Source of the DNA: Colius striatus
Lineage: Eukaryota; Chordata; Aves; Coliiformes; Coliidae
DNA length: 64,000 nucleotides
Direction of reading: 5' to 3'
Assembly (NCBI RefSeq): GCF_028858725.1
Contig: NC_084774.1
Span: 1,266,001 to 1,330,000, forward strand
The notes beneath the pieces are model-generated. The model saw only the letters and a program-made list of their open reading frames with translations, made no database searches and was not told where the DNA came from. The translations under genes were made by a program, and so were the position numbers. Shown in pieces: positions 27,101 to 39,100 of the stretch (positions are counted from its first letter, which is position 1; every line of letters begins with the position of its first letter).

Positions 27101-30100
27101 ATCCTTATCTGCTGCCAATGACAGTAGAAATGCCTTTTTGGCTCTGAACATCAACAACCTAATTTTTAAAAGTTTCAGTAGGGCTGGCTGATGCAGCTCA
27201 GTGTGATTTTTGTCCTTAACAGTCAAGTTTAACAGTTAACATCACTCACTGAGTAGTTTTGTTTGGCTTTCCATGCTGTTTTATGGACATTTGCTCTGGA
27301 AGGCAGGACATTTTAATGTTCCACTTAAATATAAGAAAAAACTGTTTCAGTGTTCAGGTGAGGGAGCCCTGGCACAGGCTGCCCAGAGAGGTTGTGGAGG
27401 CTCCTTCCTTGGAGGGCTTCAAGACCCACCTGGACATGTTCCTGTGTGACCTGATCTAGGTGGGAGCTGCTTCTGCAGGGGCGTTGGACTGGATGATCTC
27501 TAAAGGTCCCTTCCAACCCCCACCATGCTGTGATTCTATGATTTTTTTTCTTCTTAGTGCTCAGTTCATTTTGATGCACATCTTTGTATTGGTGTTGGAT
27601 CCTGACAATACAGAGCTAAAGAAACCTTGTGCTTTGGTAGGAAGGAGTGCAGTGATGGGCACTCAAAATTCAATACATAGCACCTGAGTCTGGAAGAGGA
27701 AATGGAGTCTGTCAGTTGGGAATAAAGGTGGCTGGCTGCCCTAAGGAGATGGCTCAATGGTAATTTCCTGGCAAAAGCAGGCTCAACACTAGTCTGTGAG
27801 TGCAGAACGCAGGCAGCTGTCAGCTAGCTCAGGACGTGGTATAGTCTATGGATAGCTTTCATGTCATGTTTTGTGGACTGCTTCTGAGATTGCTTTTCTA
27901 GGTTAAACTAGTTTTAAGATTTTTTTGTGTGTACTGCCAAGTTTTACAAACTTCAGCTGTGTTACAAAAGAATTGTCTGGGAGAGCAGGTTACTCTCCCT
28001 GGAAAAGACATGCAGCTTGGTAATGTGTTGAGTACCTGCATTCATTATGGGGAGTGAAGCAATAGGAACTGGGGAGCAGGGAACTGGTAACAAGATTTTA
28101 GGGAGAGTGAGTTAGACAGATGGTTTTCTTAAGGTATCAAATGCTGTACTCTCCACACCTTTCTCTCAGCCTGTAGCTCTTGGTAAAATGTTATGAACAG
28201 TCTGGTCTTCTGTTGTTGGTGTGGAAATGCCTGAGTTGGCTCTGCAAATACAGAACCTGAATACAAAGATGCTGTGTTATACAGCTGAGGAATGATGACA
28301 TGGGGAACCCATTTCCAGCTTTTCAGGAATGTAGTGCAGAGATTGACACTTCCCTTTAACTTCACAGAGTGAGTGTCCAGTGTAGTTGTGATAACTTTAC
28401 AAGAAGAGAAGATTTCTTTCCTATTTCCTACTGAGACTTTGACACTTGGAAGCTCAGATTTGGAAGTATCTGCTCTAAAGAGCTTAGTGTAGACTTTTCC
28501 TCTCATCCTGAAGATGTCACTTTGCTCAGTACATGGGGTTGTAGAAGAATATTGTCATTCTCTGACAAGATCTGACTGAAATATGCTGTCACATGGGATG
28601 CTTCCTGAGCGTGTGTCTGTGCCAATCTGCCTCGACTTGATACCAAAATTAGGAGCTGTGGCAGTTTCTCTGTGCACAGGACCAGAGGCTCATTCCTCTG
28701 AGGCTACGGGTACGCTGTTCTCTTGTAAGAGGGAGAATGATAAGTCATTTTCTCTTTGAACTGCACTGATTCCCATGAGTGTGCCCAATTTAGAAATAGT
28801 GAGGGTAAAATGATAATTCAAAACACAAGCAGCACCTTTATTTTTCCTGAAACCATGACAATTTCGTGAAGCTCTTAACTCCATTGAACCAAGAGCTTGT
28901 TCCATTTAGGTCTCTAATAGTAAAAACCCCCAAAAAAACAGCTTACAGATTTTGCAAAAGCTCTGTCTTGTACTTGTCTCAGATTAATTGTCTCAAGCAA
29001 CCTGGACATAACAAATGCAATTCATTACACTGGGATACAGAAACACAGCTTTGAATTTCATCTCAAGTACCTGGCTCAGTTCGTGGAAATTAAAACTGGA
29101 AAGAAGTATAAAAACTATAATATCATTGGTCAGTGCTGTTTTATTCCAGTCTCTAGAACTTTGCAAGGAAGTTAATAGGTCTCATTTGTGGAGCCTGCAT
29201 AAAGCAGTAGCATAGCAGTGCCATGTGTTAGCTCTGAAGGTGCAGCATTCCCTTTTTAGGGTAAGGCTTGGGCCCAGAAAAGTCCAGTCAAAATGTCATT
29301 GTCCTTTCCTTTGGTGTTTATACCTGAGCACTGGTGAATTTATGCATGATGGTGAGAATTCAGGGGCTGTGTTTGGTGCCCTTAGAGGTGATGGATGTAA
29401 ATTGGCTTGAGGATATTTTTGTTCTGTTAGATGAAAAGCAGCTTTAGATACATGTCTGTTCAGTTTGGTTCTTTCTTTTGCAATTGGTCTTTGATTTAAA
29501 TGTTACTGCACAGCTCTGCATGTTTTTCCTCTATAAAATCTCCTGCTTGGCTTGCTTTGGATCTCCTTCCTACTGCCTGGGTAGGAGGTAGCTTCAGCGT
29601 AGCATGAAGAGAATAGCCTGGCCAGCCAAGCTGTGAAGTAAAACATGCAGATAAAAGGAAGGACCTGTAGCCTGATGCAGTGGATATTTAAGTATCAGTT
29701 GAGTAAAATAAAACAAGTTGAGATGCTTGCTTAGAGTTCTAAGCAAATTTGCCTGGAAAATCACTGAGAGTAGCTCTGTGCCATATGGCGTGGTTTATAG
29801 GATGCAAGTGTAACTAAGTCCAGGAACTCCCTTCTTATTTTTAGTACACAGTCTGTTTTTCTTGATCCTGTTTTCCTTGTTTTAGGACACCTTTTTCAGG
29901 CTCCCATAGATCATCTTTGTGAAAGGAGGATGATCTCAGCCTTTTTTGTCTCTTGATTGCTTTAGGGCTGAAGGCAAAGCATCGTTAGTCTCATTTTGCA
30001 GAAACCTATTTCTACTGTTTAAACCTTTAGCATTCTCTGTTCCCAGTGCCTCTATTTCCTTCACATCCCAACCACTAATTTAGTATATATTCAAAAACTT

Positions 30101-33100
30101 GTGGTGTCTTTCTGTCTCTCCTAGCTTGAGGAAAGGCAGCAGGTAGGACGACCATTAAAAGGGGTGTAAGTGGTACTCAACACAGATGAGATGTTTATCA
30201 AGCTGGCATCTTTGTAGGGTATTGAAGAGCAGCATCTAAGTTTGCTTGCAGTTGCTGTTTGTTTATTTCAGCTCATTTTTAAAACCTTTGCCAATGTTGA
30301 TGAGCTCTCTGCATTAAGCTTTTGACTTGAGAAACAAAGGGTGTATGATGTGTTATCTCAATGTTTGTGAAAACAGGAATTCTGAATCAACACCACAGTT
30401 TCAAATCAAAATGCACTTAATACTATTACATGAGGTCTGGTCACATGTTTCACTGGTCTTTAGGCTACAGTTGAGGTTTGTTCTGCTTGTTAAAATGTGA
30501 GTGTGTGAGTGACTGAAACAGAACATGGGGATACAGTTCTTGCTTGGAAAATGTCTGGCTTCAAAAGTATGGTTGCATTTTAAATAATGTATCTGCACTA
30601 AAAACACAGGGCCAAATTGTCTTCAGTCTTTGCCAATCTGATTGCTCACACTTTGGAATGATGTCAGTAGTTTTTAAAGCTAGTACAACTGCATCTGCAC
30701 TTTTTTTTTATCTTGTTAGAGCTACCTAAGAAAAAAGGTGAAATGTTAGAGATACAAATATCAGTAAAGCATAATATTGGCTAGTCCTAGGTGACAGAAC
30801 ATCCCTTGGAATTTGTAACTTCATGTGATTTACTGTTTGAGGGGGTAGCCTTTGAATTCAGAAGACTTGATATCTTTTGCTAAAGAAAGCTTGATTACAT
30901 ACTGTTTTCTGTCCTGATTATGTGTGCATGCATCTCACAAAAGATTTTAATCTCCAAAGGGAACATGTTTGCACCTTTCAGGATCTCAGCTTCCACTTGG
31001 TAATTGTTGTCATTCTCCAGAAATCTGTGTGAAAAATGTGTGGGAAGGGTTCAAATTTTATTGTACTTTGATTCTTTAATGTATTTGCTTGTAGCTGGAA
31101 GAGGGGGATGGGTATTAATTACACCATTTTGTCTTAAAACATGTAGATGAAATGTCTCTTAATTGAGGTAATCTTATTAAGCTCCTATAGACTTCATTTC
31201 TGTTGATGTGCACTTCTTGACTTTAAACAGTGTGAAGAGTGTCTATGCTGGCAGCATGGAGTCTGTATGGGTTTACTGGAAGATAATGTACCTGAGAAAT
31301 ATACCTGCTATATTTGCCAAGATCCTCCAGGTACAGATATTTAAGGTTACAGAGCCACCTTATATATGTAGTAACTTTATTGGTTTTTATATATTTCTCT
31401 CTTGCAAAGATTAAACTTCGTTTTGTTTTTGTTTGCTCCCCTAACTGTGTCTGTCATCTTAGGTAATAGATACAGAAAGTTTCATTTATGTCCCTGAGTC
31501 AATACTGTGGCATTACAGTTGGACAGGAGTGGAGATGAATGTTTTAACTGTGATGACCATCTGTCACCTGTTTGCCAGTAACAAGGATTGTCCTGTGTGG
31601 CTATGATAAATGAATTTAGCAGCACTCGGGAAGCATCAGTGAAGACTCCCCACAGGCACATGCTGTGGGATGTGGCTGCAGCTTTCCTCCAACAAGACCA
31701 GGCTCATCCTGTCTTGAAAATAAGACAGCAAGAGGCTTGCTGGTTCTCAACAGCCATGGATGGATCTTGTCCATCTGACTACATTAACCAAGATAATGTC
31801 TGTATCTACTTATCCTGAGTAACACAGTCCGAGTTGATTCAAGCAACATGTTTTCTGTTCCTAACTGTGTATTTCAAAATGTCTTATTCCATCTCATGCA
31901 GCAGTAGCATTGCACTGAGGTGGATCTTTTCTGAGTTGATGCTCAACGAGTTACAAAAGACCTCGCTGAATGTGGAAATGGAAGAGGTTCAGGCTTTGAG
32001 TCCACGTTCATTAACTTTGAGATAACATGACCTGTCTGCCTAATGACGAGATCTTGTTGGTTTCTAGACGTATCTGGATTGTGTTCTCTGCCATCTTTTT
32101 GGTTGTTGAAAGCTACCAGCTTGTTTGTAGCTTAACTCATTGATTTGTATTGGCATGCTAATGTTGTTTGTACTCGTAGCAAGGAAGACACACTCTGCTT
32201 ACATTCAGTTCTCAAATTAGTAGTAAAATAACCTGTCATTTCTTGAAGTTTTTTACTGTATCTTACATCCAGGATTTAAACCCCCTCTTTTCAAGATTGA
32301 TTTGTGGCCATTTCAGTTAGTTGTGCACTTCAAATGCAAACTGAAGCTGGGCCATCACGCTTGAGCTCTGTGTATTTAGGAAAGAAGTGACCAGAATGCT
32401 TTTTTTGATAAAAACTGATTGCAAGTAACACTTCATTTGCTTAATTAGCTCAATCACTTTTATTAACTATTGCCTTGAAGATCCTGAATCTGATTTATTT
32501 TTTTATTTGGGCTTAATTTTTACCTCTACCTTGGAAAAGGGAAGCACAGCCAGCTTTTTTACTACAAAAGTGGGTTCTCAGTTTCAGTGAATCTACTGTT
32601 GGCATGAAATGTGCTTAAATAGGCTTTAAGAATCTGCAAAGAAGTTGCTTTTAGAACTGAGCACAATCCTTCAGCAAACTCTTACTGAGGGAGGAGCTTT
32701 CCCCAGCTTAGTGCTGTGAGTTGTAACAGCACTATTCACGTTTAGTGTCATTATGCCCAATTGCACCAACAATCATTTTAAATGTGGGTTTTTTTGGTCA
32801 AGTGGGAGTTTCAAGAGATTTAATATTTGCCCTTACGTTAGCAAGATGCTTCTGATGTGACAGATCATTCAAGCCATAGAAAGCATACATCATTGGATAT
32901 TGTCTTGTGTCTTAAGCACACCTATGAAGAGCACTTTTTGTCTATGAGTACACCACTGAGTAAATGCTGCCATGGATGGGCCTTGGGTCGTATTGGTGGT
33001 ATTCAGATGACCACAGAGTTACAAAGTTCACAGTTTTACTCTGGTGGACTGAAGTTCATTTTCTGTCACAGATGGTAGTAGTTCCAAAATCAGTGTGTGG

Positions 33101-36100
33101 GGGTTAATACAGGCATGTCAGGAATGTTTCCAAAGTGGTCCTGGCCATATCTAGAAGATCTCTTACGTGGCATGGCATATCTGCCTGAAAAGTGGAGCTG
33201 TTAAACCTTGAAAACTTGTCCTTCCCTGTGTTGGCTTCTGTTAGAGAGGTTTTGGAGATCTTGCCTCAGCACCTCGGGTACTGTCCCGAGGGTATAGCCC
33301 CACTCCTTTTACTCCTTTCCAAGACAGAGCCTTAGTTTGAAAGTATCCTTTCTGTCCATGGCCATTCATACAGGGCATGATACAGATATCACTTTGCTGC
33401 CACTCTGTACCACCATCCAAAATCATAAACCCCTGCTCTGCTCCTTTCTCAGCAGGGCTTCCAACGAGTTTGGCTTCATTGTGACAAAGTTAATAGCAGG
33501 CGCAGTGCTGCTGCTGCATGTGCATGTGGTGCAGCTCCTGGGTCTGACTCTGCTGCCCAGTAACATCTGCAGTGCTGAAACTTCTCAGTATTAACCTGCT
33601 GATATGGGAGGCTTTTTTTGAATGTTCTTCTTGAGTTTGTGCTCCAATATTATCTCTGCTTTTGTAGGTTCGCTGCCTGGGCTGTATATAGGCCAGTGAA
33701 TGGTGTGGTGTTTCTCAGGCTGCTGAGCTGTGTTCTGAGAATATCTGTTGTAATAATACATTTTAAAGGGTGTGGGGGGGCTTTTGTTGGGTTTTTGGCT
33801 TGGATTTTTTGGTTTGTTGTTTTTGCAATTCAGCAAGCATCTCAGTTTCCACTCTTTCCTGCTAATACCGTTTTGTTTGGCTTCTTACATTACCTTTACT
33901 GATGCATTTATCACATCTAACACAATTTCATTTCAACTGTTGTTGATATTCCAACCTGTTAAGCTAGAATTGGCATTACTAATAGCCTGATTGAGGCAAG
34001 TTCTCCATCAGAACCTCATCAATGATTCCTTTAAAGTTTACTTTTGAATGGCCGTATTAATGTATGTATGATGCTTAGAAACAAGACCTCTGGAGAATGG
34101 AAGTTCACTGCATTTTGCTCCATCTTTCTATCTGCAGAGAGCTGTATTCAAACTGGAGCTTGAGTTATAACCATGGTTACTAGGCAGTTTGATACCCTGC
34201 TAAAAATACACTTTTCTGTGTGCATCGGCTGCGGTTACCTGTCGTGGATGTCCGTGGATAGAATCTGGGGTCTGAATGCCTTTATGGTTGGGCAGAGGTT
34301 TTTGACTGTGATTATCATCTTACTTCCCATTTTACAAGTTCTTCTTGTCTTCAGGGTTTTGTCTGCCATTGTAGGATCTTTATTGGTGCCATTGATAAGA
34401 ACAAATAAGCTGTTGCAAGACTTTGAGATGATCAGAATGACTACCGGTAATGTTAAGATTTCATAGTTAATGCTTCATTATTAACACACTCATTGCTGTT
34501 GCTTTAGGTCAGAGGTCCAGCTTAAAGTACTGGTATGAGAAGGAGTGGTTAAGTAACGGTCACATGCGTGGCTTAGCATTTTTGGAAGAAAATTATTCCC
34601 ACCAGAATGCCAAGAAGATAGTAGCCACTCACCAGCTTCTTGGCGATGTACAGAGAGTGATAGAAGTACTGCATGGACTGCAGCTGAAGATGAGCATATT
34701 ACAGTAAGCAGTATTTAAGTATCAGTTGGCATGTTTTCAACATGAATTAGATTTCCAAAAGTAGAAAAATAACCAGAAATTCGGATTTATTTTTGTGCTT
34801 CTCTATGAGTGTGTAACAACATAGTTTGAATTGCTAACATAGTCTGACTGGGCTGCTTAAAAACTATTGAAGCAGGCTGTGGGTCAAACTGCTGAAGAGC
34901 AGCTCTGCAGAGAGAAACCTGGGAGTCCTGATGGATAATAAGCTAAATATGAGCCAGCAATGTGCCCTCGTGGCCAAGAAGGCCAGTGACATCCTGGGAT
35001 GCATCAAGAAGAGTGTGGGCAGCAGGTCGAGGGAGGTTCTTCTCCCCCTCTACTCTGCCCTGGTGAGGCCTCACCTGGAGTCCTGTGTCCAGTTCTGGGC
35101 TCCCCAGCTCCAGAGGGACAGGGAACAGCTGGAGAGAGGCCAGTGCAGGGACACCAAGATGATCAGGGCACTGGAACATCTTTCATATGAGGAAAGGCTG
35201 TGGGAGCTGGGGCTGTTCAGTCTGGAGAAGAGGAGACTGAGGGGAGATCCTATTAACATTTATAAATATCTAAGGGGTGGGTGTCAGGAGGTTGAGACAT
35301 CCCTCTTTTCTATAGTAGCCAGCAACAGGACAAGGGGTGATGGGATGAAGCTGGAACACAAAAAGTTCCACTTAAATATAAGAAAAAACTGTTTCCCTGT
35401 TCAGGTGAGGGAGCCCTGGCCCAGGCTGCCCAGAGAGGTTGTGGAGGCTCCTTCCTTGGAGGGCTTCAAGACCCACCTGGACACGTTCCTGTGTGACCTG
35501 ATCTAGGTGACCCTGCTTCTGCAGGGGGTTGGACTGGATGATCTCTAAAGGTCCCTTTTAACCCCACTATTCTATGATTCTCTGATTCTTTGAAGTGTGT
35601 CGAGGACTGTAAATGTGTACAGGAGGGTTGTGAAACTAGGAAGGAAAGAAGTACAAAACTAATATCAGCTTCTCCTAAAGCACCTAGATAAAGTAAAAAG
35701 AAAGAGAAGTATAACCTGTGGGAACATTCTTGCAGCACTTGCTTTCTCCATTCCAGCAATTTGGAATCAGTTTTCCCAGCAGAAATAAAGTCTTTTTGTT
35801 TGGTGTAATCAGTGTCTCTGAAATGGGAGAGCAGCTGCACCTTCATCAACCTGTAGTAATTCTTTTCTGTGTGAAGACTGTTACAGCTGTGTATTAAAAA
35901 ATAATCTGTAGTCACTGTAGAAGTCAAGTTTTCTGCATCTTTTCCTGTTTAAAGTTATCCTTGGGTTCCAATGACCGAAAAAATCGTTTCCTAACTCACT
36001 CCAGCAGTTGTAAATTGATTCAGTTCCATATTTACAGTTTATTAATTGATATGTACATCAGTTTCTATATAATTGCACAGCAGCAGCTATTTGGAAAGCA

Positions 36101-39100
36101 AAGCTTTTAGAGGGTTTTTGTGTTCTTTAGGAACTTTTCTCTGAAATTGAATCTGTGTTGATGCACTGAGGCCACTGGCAGTACTTGAGATGCTTGAAGG
36201 CTGGAATAATGCTTCAAGCAGAAGAGTGGCAGCTTTAACATAAGCTTTTCCTTTTCCATTACAATATCTCTTAGTCAGATCTGTAAGTAATTCCTTTCGT
36301 TTTTGGAGAAGGTGGAACATAAATGTTCGAAGACCACTCCTTGGGCCTTTTCTTAAGTAGCCACTTTGGATTGTGTCTTTCCAATTGTGAATGGAGTTTT
36401 GCATAGCACTAAGGTGTGGAGAACTGGGCAGGTATGTGATGCTTGTTACAGACTTTTTTCCCTTTCTCTCCCATCCTGAAGCTGGTGAGATGACCTGGTT
36501 CAATTAAAGATGAGCCATGGCCCTGTTAGGACCTTCTTGTTCAAAGCTGTTTATTTTAGAAATGCTGAATTAGAGGCCTGATGGTGTTGTTGATGCCTAT
36601 CTGCTGTCTAGGGAAGGAGATGATTTCACAGCTGCCTGAAACTACTGAGACCACTCAGTGTTTCAAAGAGAAGGCAAAGGGTCAGAGGGGACCTTGGCAG
36701 CTTCAGTGCTGTGGGAGGGAGAGGCAGCCTCCAGCAAGCAGGGATTCAAAGGTTGCTCAGGTATGAAGCGTTGGAATTTTCATCCTTACGTAGCTGGTGC
36801 ATCACCTGTGGATTTTCTGTCCTCCATGAAGTTGTTATCCCTTGCTCTCTGTTGAGCAAAACAGTAGCTTTAGGTGTAACGTGTCAGTGGAGCTGAAGAG
36901 GAAAGCTTTGGTAAATGAACACCTGGCTTTCGGGTTTCTAGGTGTGCCTTTGGCACTGCTCCCCAAAGGCAGCACAGCCCTCAGGCGCTGCAGGCAGAGG
37001 GGCTTGTGTGGAGTCTGAGCAAGTCCATGGCAGCTGTACCAGCTCTAGATTCCTCTGGTAGGCACTGAGGAAACTTCAGCTACTGTAGAATGGATTAGAA
37101 AGCAGTGACTTTGGAAGTAAAGTGATTGTGTTTTGTTGAGTGGTTTGGCTGACAGCTGGAGAAGCTGGATCAGCTTCATGGAGTGAGCCTGTCTGCCATT
37201 GTCAGGGAAGCAGAGAGGGACTTTGGGGCAGGCCCTCTCCTTTCTGTGCAGCTGGGTGCAGGTGCTTTAGGGTCAAGATTTGCTTCTGCTGCATTCCTGC
37301 AGCACGTAGCAGACAAGCTGCCTACCCTTTGAAGGTCAGCAGAGTGATTCTGCTTTGCTCTCCTTTTTACTGCTGTTTTAATGACTGTCAGACATGTGGA
37401 AGAACAGTATCAGTTACAACACTCAAAACTTGTTATTTGTTTGTTCTATCCATGTAAGAATCTGACACCTACAGTTGTCCCTGCTGCTGGAGTCAGTCAT
37501 GTGTTAGTCAATTTGAAAAAGATTGAGACTATAAGAAGCAGGTGGGGGACTGTGGCAGGTTGGGGTACCAAGTTTGTTCAGCATCTTGAGCTTTAAAGGA
37601 AAGTTAATGTTTTAAGGGGAATCACAGCATCTTAAGGATTGGAAGGGACCTCGAAAGCTCATACAGTGCAACTCCCCTGCCAGAGCACGAAATTCTTCCT
37701 TGTGTTTCTTTGGAACCTCTTGTGTTCCAGTTTATACTCATTGTCCCCTGTCCTATCGTTGGCCATCACTGAGCACAGCCTGGCTCCATCCTCCTGGCAC
37801 CCACCCTTGATGGATTTGTAACAGGAATGAGGTCACCCCTCAGTTAGTAGTAAACAAATAGAAATAGTAAAGAAGTTCTACATCACCCCTCCAAATGCCC
37901 AGCTGTTTGTATTAGAGGGCAATAAAAGACCAAGGGATTGAATTTTGAAGTTTATTTTGGGGAACTACAGGCTAAAGTTTGATACTGAGGGGTCTGAGGG
38001 GCTCTTTTTGTTTTACTGGTGTTTAACAGTTAGTTTAGGTTCAGTTTACTTGACTTACCTTACTAAAAATACCCCAGTGAGTTTAGACTGCTAATAAATT
38101 GCAAATATTGAAGCAGAACATTCCTTCCAGGGCATCCTTGGTGACAAGTTGTGTGTATCTATTTGAAACTTTGTCGTCATGGTTTCTTTCTCAATGTCAA
38201 CACTTGGTTTTATATACCTTGTTACAAAAAGGAGAGTAGTGAGCCTGAGAGAACAGTGCAGGAAGGTGCCCAGCTGTTGTGAAAGATGGATATCTCACTG
38301 ACCTCGGTCGTGTGGGTTTGATTGCAGTGGCTAAAGCACGTAGGAGTTCAGACACTGGGGTAGGGTGATTTGCTCAGGCACTCCAGCATTTACATTTGGA
38401 TGTTTTGCTTCTTAAATGTTTGAACAGAAACAAAGAACATCCTGACCTAAAGCTCTGGTGCCATCCCTGGAAGCACATTTCAGTGGATGAAAAAATCCAC
38501 GCCAAGCACATCATTCACATCGAGGAGAACTGTCCCAAGGAGGAGCCAGCGACATACAGAGCTTGGAATGGGACGGTGGAGAAACCCTCAGCCATCCCTT
38601 CTGTGGAGGAGTCTTACATTACAAGCGAACACTGTTACCAGAAGCCTCGGGCCTACTACCCTGCCATGGAGCAGAGACTGGTTGTGGAGACAAGAGGTTC
38701 AGCCATGGACGATGGAGTGAATAGAATAAGGGAGAACGGGGACGATGCGCTGTCGGAGAGATTTGGCTGGAATCTGGACCGAGAAATATGCAAGGTGGAA
38801 AATGAATCCAAACACAATTACTCAAAGGTATTTGTATGAAAGTAGCCCTCTCTGCACAGAGGATGTGTTTGCCTGGCAAAGTACAAAGCTCAGCTCTTTT
38901 TAACAGTGTTTAGTTGGTGTCTGTGTGTTTCGTTTTCTCCCCTACTGTTACGCTGCCAGTACAAATGGAAACGATCCACGGGATCAGCTCCATTTCAAAG
39001 GCTGAAGTGGACTTGTGGGCCTTAAATCATCTGCACAGTGTGTGGAACATGCTGTATGGTCCTCTGGAAGTTTGTTGCTTCTTACTTTTATGTGTGTGAA

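Larger units (their letters stand above)
34704..38427 (+). other. PHF20 intron (3.7 kb)
   Basis: It holds two CR1 fragments in opposite orientation, at 34870-35592 (+) and 37621-37843 (-). The rest is unremarkable. Confidence 0.8.

Noticed and set aside
34931-35506. A 191-codon intact frame as a host gene
   Set aside because: It is the C-terminal part of CR1 ORF2 inside a 5'-truncated CR1 element, so it is reported as a mobile element.
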